NCBI GenBank assembly: GCA_902787825.1
Contig: CADAHS010000014.1
Location: 1 to 52,666, forward strand
DNA from: an uncultured Ruminococcus sp.
GTDB taxonomy: Bacteria > Bacillota > Clostridia > Oscillospirales > Ruminococcaceae
Length of the DNA stretch: 52,666 bases
Direction of reading: 5' to 3'
The translations under genes were made by a program, and so were the position numbers. Positions 26,515 to 34,901 of this stretch are shown piece by piece. The notes under the pieces are model-generated. The model saw nothing but the letters and a program-made list of their open reading frames with translations, was not told where the DNA came from and did no database searches. Numbering within the stretch: the first letter of the stretch is position 1; the number at the start of each line of letters is the position of its first letter.

Positions 26515-26538
26515 AACAGCTCTCAGGGTTTTCCCCAA

Positions 26539-27039
26539 TTATTCATCAAACAGATCAGCGTCATCGTTTAATTTTACATATGCACAGTCTGAAAGCCTGA
26601 ACTCGACATTTGCCACGCCATCGCCGTTTTCGTCAAGCGTCTGGCATAGTATCTTATCCTTTTCGTATCCGACCAGTCCAACGACATATTCTTTCTCGCC
26701 GTTCTCGTCCGGGCGTATCAGCCTGACTCTGATGACATCACCGATACACACCTCAAAGTGCTCGGGTGTCCTCAGCTCTCTGCCAAGTCCGGGGCTGCCG
26801 CACTCCAGCACATAGCTTTGCTGGATAGGGTCGGCATCGTCAAGCGCCTTGTTCATCGGACGGGTGAACGCTTCACAATCGTTCATATCGACTCCGCCGT
26901 CCTTGTCTATGAGCACTCTCAGGTACCACGTTGCACCTTCTTTTTCAAACCGCACATCCCACAGGAAAAGTCCAAGCTCGTCAGCTATGGGTTGTGCCAG
27001 CTCACGCACCTTTTGCACGGTGCTTTTCTTATTGTCCAT
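26539..27039 (-). CDS. rimP: ribosome maturation factor RimP
   Basis: Early 30S assembly factor. The 166-aa protein has the family sequence VRELAQPIADELGLFLWDVRFEKEG, the DCEAFTRPMNKALD block and ESPGL-type motif (here ECGSPGLGRELRTPEHFE). The C-terminal SH3-like domain is intact. GGAGGAAATCT precedes the ATG. It is the first gene of the nusA-infB operon, with its own promoter and a leader hairpin. Confidence 0.95.
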   Translation of the reverse strand: MDNKKSTVQKVRELAQPIADELGLFLWDVRFEKEGATWYLRVLIDKDGGVDMNDCEAFTRPMNKALDDADPIQQSYVLECGSPGLGRELRTPEHFEVCIGDVIRVRLIRPDENGEKEYVVGLVGYEKDKILCQTLDENGDGVANVEFRLSDCAYVKLNDDADLFDE

Positions 27040-27053
27040 AGATTTCCTCCATA

Positions 27054-27089
27054 CAAAATCAAAAGACCGGAAGTCAAGTTCCAGTCTTT
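27054..27089 (-). terminator. attenuator-like hairpin in the rimP-nusA leader
   Basis: On the minus strand AAAGACTGGAA (27089-27079) pairs with TTCCGGTCTTT (27072-27062) as an 11-bp stem with one G-U, followed by TGATTTTG. It lies between the promoter and rimP, so read-through control of the whole operon is plausible. The T-run is interrupted, so termination would be partial. Confidence 0.5.
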
Positions 27090-27110
27090 CATTAAAAGCC
27101 TATTATAGAT

Positions 27111-27139
27111 AGTATAACACATTAATATCATTTTTTCAA
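27111..27139 (-). promoter_or_regulatory. sigma-A promoter of the rimP-nusA-infB operon
   Basis: TTGAAA (27139-27134), 17 bases, TATACT (27116-27111) on the minus strand. Confidence 0.85.
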
Positions 27140-27202
27140 GGCTAAACAGGAACTTTTCAACTGATTTATTGAATTTTCAGAACCTAATTTGTAAAAAATG
27201 TA

Positions 27203-27694
27203 TTAACTCCGGTCCTCTTCCTGTTTCTTTTTAGCCTTTTTCCCGAACGGTCCGAACCTTCTGGGCTTTTCCTCGGATTCTTTTTCCTGCTTTTCGTCCT
27301 GCTTTGGCGGCTCCTGCGGCTGTGTGACCTCCTGTGGCAGAGGCGCAAGCGATGGACGGTTTTTGCGTGTACCCTCCACAAAATCTATCGGGACAGTGAA
27401 CATAATTCCCGTATTGGGGTGAGAAAGATCTCCGACGGTATTATAGACGACCTTTCTTGCTATCTCCAGCTGATCGTTTCGGATCACCGAAAGGATAGTT
27501 CTGTTATCGTCCTCCGCACCGCTGAGGATCGCTCTTATCGACGAGCTGATAAAGCTGCTGTCCAGCCGTGAAAGCGTTGTTGCAAGACCCGAGGACTCTA
27601 TAATGGTCGCTCCTCCCAGACCCGCTGCGGACATACCCTCCAGCAGACTGTCCAGAACGTCTGTTTTATTCAGGATCAATACCATCAGCTTCAT
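27203..27694 (-). CDS. P-II-like (GlnB-fold) protein with a charged C-terminal tail
   Basis: A 163-aa protein. Residues 1 to about 105 follow the P-II ferredoxin-like pattern (MKLMVLILNKTDVLDSLLEGMSAAGLGGATI ... GIMFTVPID), but the T-loop signature with the modifiable Tyr is absent. The last ~55 residues are Pro/Gln, then Glu/Lys rich and end in a basic cluster (KKAKKKQEED), suggesting an unstructured tail. Classic P-II proteins sense ATP, ADP and 2-oxoglutarate; this member's ligand cannot be told. No ammonium transporter or glutamine synthetase is near. It follows an LCP-like gene by 22 bases. The start has GGGGG upstream. Confidence 0.7.
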   Translation of the reverse strand: MKLMVLILNKTDVLDSLLEGMSAAGLGGATIIESSGLATTLSRLDSSFISSSIRAILSGAEDDNRTILSVIRNDQLEIARKVVYNTVGDLSHPNTGIMFTVPIDFVEGTRKNRPSLAPLPQEVTQPQEPPKQDEKQEKESEEKPRRFGPFGKKAKKKQEEDRS

Positions 27695-27715
27695 TGCTTT
27701 TCCCCCGTATCAGAA

Positions 27716-28729
27716 TTATTGAGCTTTTGTTGTTGTAGTTGCCTGTGCAGGTGTCGTTTCGGGCACAGCCGCTGCGGGCGGCTCGGTCGGCTCGGTAGGC
27801 TGTGTGACTGCACCGCTTTGCTTGCTTGCATCAAAGGCTACGCCAAAGGCTGAGGCAACCGTCGAAAGATATTCTTTATTCATTGTGAAAGCGGTAAAAT
27901 CTGCGTTCCACATTCCCGTTGGATTGAGCGATTTCGCAGGGATATCCTTTTCCTCCAGCATAACGTTCATATATTTTCTGATCTCATTGAACGCCTCTTT
28001 GGTGATGTTGGTATCGCTGTTTTTGGATAGTATCTCATACAGGTTGAAAAGATTGTCCTTTGTAACATCAGCCTGTCTGAATCCGTTGTTTACCAGCTGC
28101 TCCAGAGCTGCACTCAGAAATTCAAGATTGCCCTGCTTTTTGGTGTTGAAAATGCTGTCGATACTTGCAAGGTTGATTATCTGTCTTCCGGTGAGCGTTA
28201 CAAGGTCGCCCTTTGGAACAGAGATATCGTCCTTGTTACTGTCCTGAGATATGTAGTAAAGCTCCTGCGGTGCAGTGTAGGACATTCCGCCCAGAAAGTC
28301 TGCGACCTGCTCAAATGCTGAGTTAGACACGGTCATATAGTAGTCGATACTGATCCCGAAATTATCCGAAACTGCACGTTCCAACTTTTTCATACCGCCC
28401 TCAGCGAGCACTTCCTTATATGTTTTCCCCGAGTCACGGGTCTTTGTGACATCTGTCTGCGGAACAATGGTTATCTGTCTTTTATCGGAATCTATCCTCA
28501 TCACGCAAAGATCCTTAAAATCGCCCTGATCGCTCACCCTTGCGAACAAAATGTTCAGGCTTCTTGCGGAATCTGCCTTGGAGTCGGTCGTTGTTGATTC
28601 AAACACCTTATACTTTTTCAGCATATAGTATGACACACCGCCCACAAGTGATAATGCAAGCAGGAGTGTGAGAAAATACACCAGCGCAACAGGTGCTTGT
28701 GACCTATGCTTTTTATTAGTACTTGCCAT
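27716..28729 (-). CDS. LytR-CpsA-Psr (LCP) family-like membrane protein, degenerate
   Basis: A 337-aa protein with a cytoplasmic basic start, one membrane helix (about 13-36), an extracytoplasmic LCP-like domain and a Pro/Thr-rich C-terminal tail. The LCP pattern is clear (LCVMRIDSDKRQITIVPQTD; ISIDYYMTVSNSAFEQVADFLGGMSY; KGDLVTLTGRQIINL). The residues that normally bind the polyprenyl pyrophosphate head are changed: the usual RSDT position reads KDLC, IPRDT reads VPQTD, and the later RxR...RQ region reads IDSIFNTKKQ. It may have lost cell-wall glycopolymer transferase activity or use another ligand. It is probably in one transcript with the P-II-like gene. Confidence 0.72.
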   Translation of the reverse strand: MASTNKKHRSQAPVALVYFLTLLLALSLVGGVSYYMLKKYKVFESTTTDSKADSARSLNILFARVSDQGDFKDLCVMRIDSDKRQITIVPQTDVTKTRDSGKTYKEVLAEGGMKKLERAVSDNFGISIDYYMTVSNSAFEQVADFLGGMSYTAPQELYYISQDSNKDDISVPKGDLVTLTGRQIINLASIDSIFNTKKQGNLEFLSAALEQLVNNGFRQADVTKDNLFNLYEILSKNSDTNITKEAFNEIRKYMNVMLEEKDIPAKSLNPTGMWNADFTAFTMNKEYLSTVASAFGVAFDASKQSGAVTQPTEPTEPPAAAVPETTPAQATTTTKAQ

Positions 28730-28845
28730 TTGAATAACTCCCTTTCACCTTCAAGCACGACCTGACATCTGTCGTGACCGGATCGAATAATCGTAAAAAT
28801 TTTAAAAACCTATTGAACTTATTGACATTTGGGTGTAAACTATAA

Positions 28846-29493
28846 TCATGACCCGTCTGACTGTTCATAAGAGATCATATTACAGTCAAGAAGCTTTGGC
28901 TTGCGGTCTGATACTTCAAGATCCGTATCAACATAAAGCTGCGGATTTCTGTCTGCGGAGATTATCTTCATCTCCAGACCTGCACGCTTTGCCATATTCA
29001 CCGTCTGAAGCGTCCCTGATCCGCACTTTTTTTCCTTGAGCAGACCAATTATCCTTGACGAATTGTCCACCATGAACTGGTTTCTCAGCTTATACCGGTC
29101 ACGGTTGCCGGCAACTGAGACCACGACCTTTTCATCACAGTCATTGAGCAGCAGCGAGTATTTATACTTATCCAGCGCAGACACTATTTCACGGTACTGC
29201 TGGGCATAAGGCAGGGCGCAGACAAGTCTGATCTGTCCGTATCTTTCCGACCTTGCTGCCTCAAGCACGAGCTGTGCACAGATAAGATCGACCCCATCGG
29301 ACATTCCTGATATAAATGTCTTATAACCGTCGTTGATAGCTTCGATTATAAGCATCTGAAGCGAGCTTACCAGACATTTCATTCCCTGCTTGTGAAGATT
29401 TCCGCCGAAGGGAAGGTCTCTGCTGCGGTGTCCGGTAAAGCAGCAGGTAGTTTTTCTGTTTCCGTGGTAGTCCTGTACACTGAGCTCCTTCAA
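28846..29493 (-). CDS. SLOG-family (DUF1273/YpsA-like) protein
   Basis: A 215-aa soluble protein with the SLOG Rossmann-like pattern of YpsA/DUF1273: CFTGHRSRDLPFG at residues 18-30, FISGMSDGVDLICAQ at about 62-76, and LPYAQQY. SLOG proteins are predicted nucleotide-derivative or ADP-ribose binders; the biochemical role is unknown. The start is TTG at 29493, nine bases after GGGAGG. It has its own consensus promoter and precedes the LCP-like and P-II-like genes on the same strand. Confidence 0.8.
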   Translation of the reverse strand: MKELSVQDYHGNRKTTCCFTGHRSRDLPFGGNLHKQGMKCLVSSLQMLIIEAINDGYKTFISGMSDGVDLICAQLVLEAARSERYGQIRLVCALPYAQQYREIVSALDKYKYSLLLNDCDEKVVVSVAGNRDRYKLRNQFMVDNSSRIIGLLKEKKCGSGTLQTVNMAKRAGLEMKIISADRNPQLYVDTDLEVSDRKPKLLDCNMISYEQSDGS

Positions 29494-29531
29494 CGCATTC
29501 TGCCTCCCGATGAAATAACACCATTTAATAT

Positions 29532-29560
29532 ATTATAGCACATTCATTTTTTATTTTCAA
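29532..29560 (-). promoter_or_regulatory. sigma-A promoter of the SLOG gene
   Basis: TTGAAA (29560-29555), 17 bases, TATAAT (29537-29532) on the minus strand. Confidence 0.85.
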
Positions 29561-29627
29561 TAGCAAAAGCAAATTCTGCATACCATTTTTTATCCATACC
29601 GCTGTGCACAGATCACAACAGATGATA

Positions 29628-29649
29628 AAGCTCTTTTATGAAAGAGCTT
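29628..29649 (+). other. stem-loop in the alr 5' region
   Basis: AAGCTCTTT (29628-29636) pairs perfectly with AAAGAGCTT (29641-29649) over a TATG loop. It lies 43 bases before the alr start codon with no T-run. It may affect mRNA stability or translation; no clear alr promoter was found. Confidence 0.4.
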
Positions 29650-29691
29650 CGCCGGGATATAAACCTCAGCAAACGAAAGGAAGTTAGTAAA

Positions 29692-30813
29692 ATGAATTGT
29701 TTAAGACGCTGCTGGGCGGAGATAGACTTATCCGCCATAGAATACAACCTCAGCCGGTACCGCAAGTACCTCAGAGACAGCACGGAGCTTTTATGTGTAG
29801 TAAAAGCAAACTGCTATGGTCACAGTGATAATCTGGTGATACCGCATCTTGAAAAGCTTGGCGTAAGGTGGTTTGCGGTCTCAAATCTTATTGAAGCCGA
29901 ACATCTGCGCACCCTTGGCGTTAAGGGCGAGATAATCATTCTTGGCTACTCCCCCGAGGAAAACGCCGACGACCTGATAAAGTTCAATATTATACAGGCT
30001 TGCACCGAATACTCATACGCTGTGAAGCTCAACGAGAATGCAACACAGGGAAAAGTGCGTATCCACGCCGCCATTGACACAGGAATGACAAGGATAGGTC
30101 TGCACGGTGATACAGCGTCAAATGCAGATGAGATACAAAAGATGCTCAGACTTGAAAACCTGAGCGTTGAGGGAATGTTCACGCACTATGCTGTTGCGGA
30201 CAGTCAGGAAGAGGAAAGCATAGCTTACACCAAAGCGCAGACCGAAAAGATACTTGCGCTTGATGACGAACTGAAACGCCGCGGGGTGAACCTTGGCTGC
30301 GTTCATTTTCTCAACTCAGCAGGCGGTGTCCACTGCCCCACCGAAAGAAGTGCGCTGGCAAGGTTAGGTATAATCCTATACGGTCTTTACCCTGACCCGT
30401 CCGACCCGCTGCCGTTTGAGCCAAAGCCGGCAATGGAGCTTAAAGCTGTTATCTCGCAGGTCAAATACATAGAAAAAGGCACAACTGTCAGCTACGGACG
30501 CACATTCACTGCCGACAAACGGATAAAGCTTGCAACGGTTACTGCTGGCTATGCCGACGGTTTCCCACGCTCACTTTCAAACAAAGGTGAGGTCATTATA
30601 AAAGGTATACGCTGCCCGGTAGTCGGGCGGATCTGCATGGATCAGTTCATGTGTGATGTTTCAGATGTTGCCGACGCAGCGGTCGGAGATGTAGTCACGC
30701 TGTTTGGCAAGCAGATAACTGCTGATGATATTGCTCAGCTGACCGGTACCATCGGATACGAGATCGTCTGCGGCATTACCGCAAGGGTACCCCGCATAGA
30801 AGCAAGAAAATAG
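29692..30813 (+). CDS. alr: alanine racemase
   Basis: PLP enzyme interconverting L- and D-alanine for peptidoglycan. The 373-aa product begins MNCLRRCWAEIDLSAIEYNL; GAAAGGAAG upstream supports this ATG over an earlier in-frame one at 29638. The PLP lysine is K38 in VVKANCYGHS (the family usually has NAYGHG), and the second catalytic base region VSYGRTF and C-terminal GRICMDQFM are intact. It is a single-gene unit ended by the hairpin at 30861-30884. Confidence 0.95.
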   Translation: MNCLRRCWAEIDLSAIEYNLSRYRKYLRDSTELLCVVKANCYGHSDNLVIPHLEKLGVRWFAVSNLIEAEHLRTLGVKGEIIILGYSPEENADDLIKFNIIQACTEYSYAVKLNENATQGKVRIHAAIDTGMTRIGLHGDTASNADEIQKMLRLENLSVEGMFTHYAVADSQEEESIAYTKAQTEKILALDDELKRRGVNLGCVHFLNSAGGVHCPTERSALARLGIILYGLYPDPSDPLPFEPKPAMELKAVISQVKYIEKGTTVSYGRTFTADKRIKLATVTAGYADGFPRSLSNKGEVIIKGIRCPVVGRICMDQFMCDVSDVADAAVGDVVTLFGKQITADDIAQLTGTIGYEIVCGITARVPRIEARK

Positions 30814-30860
30814 AAGCAAGAGGCAAGAGATCTTCTTAATCAAGGTTCGATATAAATACA

Positions 30861-30892
30861 AACGGACGGCATAAGCCGTCCGTTTTCTTGCT
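30861..30892 (+). terminator. terminator of alr
   Basis: AACGGACGGC (30861-30870) pairs with GCCGTCCGTT (30875-30884) over ATAA, followed by TTCTTGCTTCTT. Confidence 0.85.
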
Positions 30893-30918
30893 TCTTGCCT
30901 CTTATTATCTTGCATCTA

Positions 30919-30950
30919 AAAAAGGTCGGACATTTCTGTCCGACCTTTTT
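30919..30950. terminator. bidirectional terminator (nifJ, alr)
   Basis: AAAAAGGTCGGACA (30919-30932) pairs perfectly with TGTCCGACCTTTTT (30937-30950) over TTTC. It ends nifJ on the minus strand and backs up the alr terminator on the plus strand. Confidence 0.92.
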
Positions 30951-30965
30951 GGGGTTATGGAAAAA

Positions 30966-33900
30966 TTACTTCTTTTCCTCGTTGTTGTAAAGCTTAGCGT
31001 ATCTGAGCAGGTAATCATATCTGTCAGCAGCATTCTTAACAGCCTTATCAAACAGCTTAGCAGCTCTTTCAGGGTTCTGTCTTGCAAGAGCGTTGTATCT
31101 TACCTCGCCCATGATGAACTCCTTATAATCAGCTGTAGGAGCCTTGGAATCGAGTGTGAACGGATTCTTGCCCTCAGCCTTGAGCTCAGGATTGAATCTG
31201 TACAGATGCCAGTAACCAGCCTGAACAGCCTTCTTCTCCTCAGTCTGAGCGATAGACATACCACCCTTGATACCGTGGTTGATACATGGAGCATAACCGA
31301 TGATGAGTGACGGACCGTGGTAAGCCTCAGCCTCGCTGATAGCCTTGATACACTGGTTCATATCTGCACCCATTGCGATATGTGCAACATATACATAGCC
31401 ATAGGACATTGCGATACCTGCAAGATCCTTCTTCTTAACTTCCTTACCGGCAGCTGCGAACTGTGCAATAGCGCCTGTAGGAGTTGACTTGGAGGACTGT
31501 CCGCCTGTGTTGGAGTAAACCTCGGTATCGAATACGAAGATATTTACGTCCTCGCCGGAAGCGATAACATGGTCAAGTCCGGAGAATCCGATATCGTAAG
31601 CCCAGCCGTCACCGCCGAAGATCCAAAGGGACTTCTTCTTGAGGTAATCAGCATCCTTGAGGATCTCATCACTTGCCTTGGTCTTGTTCTTCTTCAGCGC
31701 TGCAACCAGAGCATCTGTTGCCGGAGCGTTCTTTGCGCCGTCGTCAACAGTAGAGAGGTACTCTTCACAAGCCTTCTTTACGTCCTTGTTCTTTGTAGCC
31801 TTTGAAAGCTCAAGAACCTTAGCGATAACTCTGTTTCTGATCGTGGACTGTGCGAGGAACATACCATAGCCGTACTCTGCGTTATCCTCAAACAGTGAGT
31901 TAGCCCAAGCAGGACCCTTGCCGTCCTTATTTGTTGTATAAGGAGTTGAAGGTGCAGAACCGCCCCAGATAGAGGAGCATCCTGTTGCGTTAGCTATATA
32001 CATCCTGTCGCCGAACAGCTGAGTGATGAGCTTAGCGTAAGGTGTTTCGCCGCAGCCTGCGCAAGCGCCGGAGAATTCAAGCAGAGGCTGCTTGAACTGT
32101 GAGCCCTTGACAGTTGTTTCCTTGAACTTCTCAAATACCTCAGGCTTTTCAGCGAGTGTAAGACCGTAGTTGAATACTTCCTGCTCTGCGAGCTGGCTCT
32201 CCAGAGGCATCATAGAAAGTGCCTTGTTGCCCTTCTTGCCCGGGCATACATTTACACATGAGCCGCAGCCTGTGCAGTCAAGAGCTGACATTGTCATAAC
32301 GAAGTTGAAGCCAGGCATACCTGTGCATGGGATAGCCTTTTCCTGAGCGAGCTTAGGAGCCTTCTTCAGCTCTTCATCTGTCATGATAACAGGTCTGATA
32401 ACAGCGTGCGGGCAGACATATGAGCAGAAGTTACACTGGATACAATTCTCGTTGTTCCAAGCCGGAACGTCAACAGCGATACCTCTCTTCTCAAATGCAG
32501 CAGAGCCCTGTGGGAATGTACCGTCTGCCATCTTCACGAATGTGGAAACAGGCAGCTTGTCGCCTTCCTGAGCGTTGCATGGGATCTGGATATTGTTTAC
32601 GAAATCCTGGAGTGTCTTGTTGCCGGGAACCTTGACCTTGCTCATACCCATCTTGGAATCCTTAGCGTTCTTCCAGGACTCAGGTACCTTGACCTCAACT
32701 ACCTGCTGGCAGCCTGCGTCGATAGCGTCATGGTTCATCTTAACGATAGCCTCACCCTTCTTGGAGTAAGAAGCTGTCGCAGCGTCCTTCATGTACTTGA
32801 TAGCGTCCTTGATAGGAATGATGTTAGCAAGCTTGAAGAATGCAGACTGAAGAACAGTATTGATCCTGTTGCCAAGACCGATCTCCTTACCGATCTTAAC
32901 GCCGTTGATGATATAGAACTTGATGTTGTTCTCAGCGATATATCTCTTTACCTGACCGGGGAGGTGCTTGTCAAGCTCCTTCTCGCTCCACTGGCAGTTG
33001 AGCAGGAATGTTCCGCCCGGCTTTATGTCATTAACGATGTTGTACTTGGTGATGTACGACTCGTTATGGCAAGCAACGAAATCTGCCTGGTTGATGAGAT
33101 ATGTGGACTTGATAGGTGTCTTACCGAATCTGAGGTGAGAAACTGTTACACCGCCGGACTTCTTTGAGTCATATGCGAAGTAAGCCTGTGCATACAGATC
33201 AGTATGGTCACCGATGATCTTGATGGAGTTCTTGTTTGCACCAACAGTACCGTCAGCGCCAAGACCCCAGAACTTACAAGCGGTCGTTCCCTCAGGAGCT
33301 GAGTTGAGCTTGCCCTCGCTCTTGAGAGAGAGGTTTGTAACGTCGTCCTCGATGCCGATAGTGAAACGTGGCTTGTAGGTATCCTTCCAGGAAGCGTTCC
33401 AGTAAACAGCCTTGATCTGGTCAGGAGTTGTATCCTTTGAACCAAGACCGTATCTGCCTGAAGCAACAGGAACATCGTGGAACTGTGTGCCCTTGAGCGC
33501 TGCAACAACGTCAAGATACAGAGGCTCGCCAAGTGAACCCGGCTCCTTTGTTCTGTCAAGAACAGAAACCTGCTCGCAGGTGTTAGGAATAGCTTCAACG
33601 AACTTGGAAGCTACGAAAGGTCTGTAAAGTCTTACCTTAACAAGACCGAGCTTTGTGCCCTCGGTAGCGTTGAGGTAATCTATTGTTTCTTCGATAGTGT
33701 CACATACAGAGCCCATTGCAACGATAACGTGTGTTGCATCAGGTGCGCCGTAGTAGTTGAACAGCTTATAGTCTGTTCCGATCTTCTTGTTCACCTTGTT
33801 CATGTAGCTCTCAACGATACCCGGGATAGCCTCGTAGTATGGGTTGCAAGCCTCACGAGCCTGGAAGAAGATATCAGGGTTCTGAGCTGTACCACGAAGT

Positions 33901-34541
33901 ACAGGGTGCTCAGGATTGATAGATCTGTTTCTGAACTCCTCGATCTTCTTGAAGTTCACCATGCTTCTTACGTCTTCGATATCCCATGTCTCGATCTTCT
34001 GGATCTCATGAGATGTTCTGAATCCGTCGAAGAAATGAAGGAACGGAACTCTGCCCTCGATAGTTGAGAGGTGTGCAACCGTACCAAGATCCATAACCTC
34101 CTGCGGGTTTGAAGAACAAAGCATTGCAAAGCCTGTCTGACGGCAAGCATATACATCGGAATGATCTCCGAAGATGTTAAGTGCATGAGAAGCAACGCAT
34201 CTTGCTGATACATGGATAACGCAAGGGAGCAGCTCACCTGCGATCTTGTACATATTAGGGATCATAAGAAGAAGTCCCTGTGATGCTGTGTAAGTGGTAG
34301 TGAGTGCACCTGCTGCGAGTGAGCCGTGAACTGTTCCTGAAGCACCTGCCTCAGACTGCATCTCTGCAACCTTTACAGGAGTACCGAACAGGTTCTTCTG
34401 ACCCTTTGCAGACCACTGGTCTGTTACCTCTGCCATAACAGAAGAAGGTGTGATCGGATAGATAGCAGCGACTTCTGTGAATGGGTATGATGCCCAGGCA
34501 GCAGCGTTGTTTCCGTCCATGGTTTTCATTTTTCTTGCCAT
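30966..34541 (-). CDS. nifJ: pyruvate:ferredoxin (flavodoxin) oxidoreductase
   Basis: Single-chain enzyme oxidising pyruvate to acetyl-CoA and CO2 with reduction of ferredoxin, central to anaerobic fermentation and hydrogen formation. The 1191-aa length is full. It starts MARKMKTMDGNNAAAWASYPFTE with AAAGGA upstream; domains follow in the usual order: pyruvate-binding domain I, CoA-binding region, two ferredoxin-type clusters (CIQCNFCSYVCP and CTGCGSCVNVCPG), a further Cys pair (GACAGCGETPY), and the thiamine diphosphate site (GDGWAYDIGFSGLDH ... SNTGGQ). Codon use is strongly biased, so expression is probably high. Confidence 0.97.
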   Translation of the reverse strand: MARKMKTMDGNNAAAWASYPFTEVAAIYPITPSSVMAEVTDQWSAKGQKNLFGTPVKVAEMQSEAGASGTVHGSLAAGALTTTYTASQGLLLMIPNMYKIAGELLPCVIHVSARCVASHALNIFGDHSDVYACRQTGFAMLCSSNPQEVMDLGTVAHLSTIEGRVPFLHFFDGFRTSHEIQKIETWDIEDVRSMVNFKKIEEFRNRSINPEHPVLRGTAQNPDIFFQAREACNPYYEAIPGIVESYMNKVNKKIGTDYKLFNYYGAPDATHVIVAMGSVCDTIEETIDYLNATEGTKLGLVKVRLYRPFVASKFVEAIPNTCEQVSVLDRTKEPGSLGEPLYLDVVAALKGTQFHDVPVASGRYGLGSKDTTPDQIKAVYWNASWKDTYKPRFTIGIEDDVTNLSLKSEGKLNSAPEGTTACKFWGLGADGTVGANKNSIKIIGDHTDLYAQAYFAYDSKKSGGVTVSHLRFGKTPIKSTYLINQADFVACHNESYITKYNIVNDIKPGGTFLLNCQWSEKELDKHLPGQVKRYIAENNIKFYIINGVKIGKEIGLGNRINTVLQSAFFKLANIIPIKDAIKYMKDAATASYSKKGEAIVKMNHDAIDAGCQQVVEVKVPESWKNAKDSKMGMSKVKVPGNKTLQDFVNNIQIPCNAQEGDKLPVSTFVKMADGTFPQGSAAFEKRGIAVDVPAWNNENCIQCNFCSYVCPHAVIRPVIMTDEELKKAPKLAQEKAIPCTGMPGFNFVMTMSALDCTGCGSCVNVCPGKKGNKALSMMPLESQLAEQEVFNYGLTLAEKPEVFEKFKETTVKGSQFKQPLLEFSGACAGCGETPYAKLITQLFGDRMYIANATGCSSIWGGSAPSTPYTTNKDGKGPAWANSLFEDNAEYGYGMFLAQSTIRNRVIAKVLELSKATKNKDVKKACEEYLSTVDDGAKNAPATDALVAALKKNKTKASDEILKDADYLKKKSLWIFGGDGWAYDIGFSGLDHVIASGEDVNIFVFDTEVYSNTGGQSSKSTPTGAIAQFAAAGKEVKKKDLAGIAMSYGYVYVAHIAMGADMNQCIKAISEAEAYHGPSLIIGYAPCINHGIKGGMSIAQTEEKKAVQAGYWHLYRFNPELKAEGKNPFTLDSKAPTADYKEFIMGEVRYNALARQNPERAAKLFDKAVKNAADRYDYLLRYAKLYNNEEKK

Positions 34542-34667
34542 TTTTTGAATCATTCCTTTCTGGATATTTAGCCCCGAGGGCATAAAGTCGATCCCGGCAA
34601 GGATCGTAAATGTGACTTAAAGATTCTCCAAAGCATAAAATCATTTCTATGTCACTTTAACTATTAT

Positions 34668-34696
34668 AGTATATCACTATTTTTCAAATTTGTAAA
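34668..34696 (-). promoter_or_regulatory. sigma-A promoter of nifJ
   Basis: TTTACA (34696-34691), 17 bases, TATACT (34673-34668) on the minus strand. The leader to the start codon is about 120 bases. The remaining stretch 34697-34872 is AT-rich and shows no gene. Confidence 0.75.
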
Positions 34697-34860
34697 TAGC
34701 TTTGTCGTTTTTTTAATGAAAAAAAACGCCACAAGTTTTGAATTTTTCTTTTTCTTGAAAAAACAATTTCCCATTGTATTTTTTATTCACCTCAAGTTAG
34801 CCGGAGGCAACTCTCAAAACACGTTTGCCGCACCTGTTCATCAATGATCTTTCATCGGGT

Positions 34861-34895
34861 AAAAACAAAAGCGGTCTGTGAAACGATCACAGACC
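34861..34895 (-). terminator. terminator of cbiB
   Basis: On the minus strand GGTCTGTG (34895-34888) pairs with CACAGACC (34880-34873) and is followed by GCTTTTGTTTTT. Confidence 0.85.
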
Positions 34896-34901
34896 ACAGT
34901 G

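Noticed and set aside
26263-26538. 91-residue open frame between nusA and rimP
   Set aside because: It is translation of the dispersed two-hairpin repeat; similar spurious peptides arise from the other copies.
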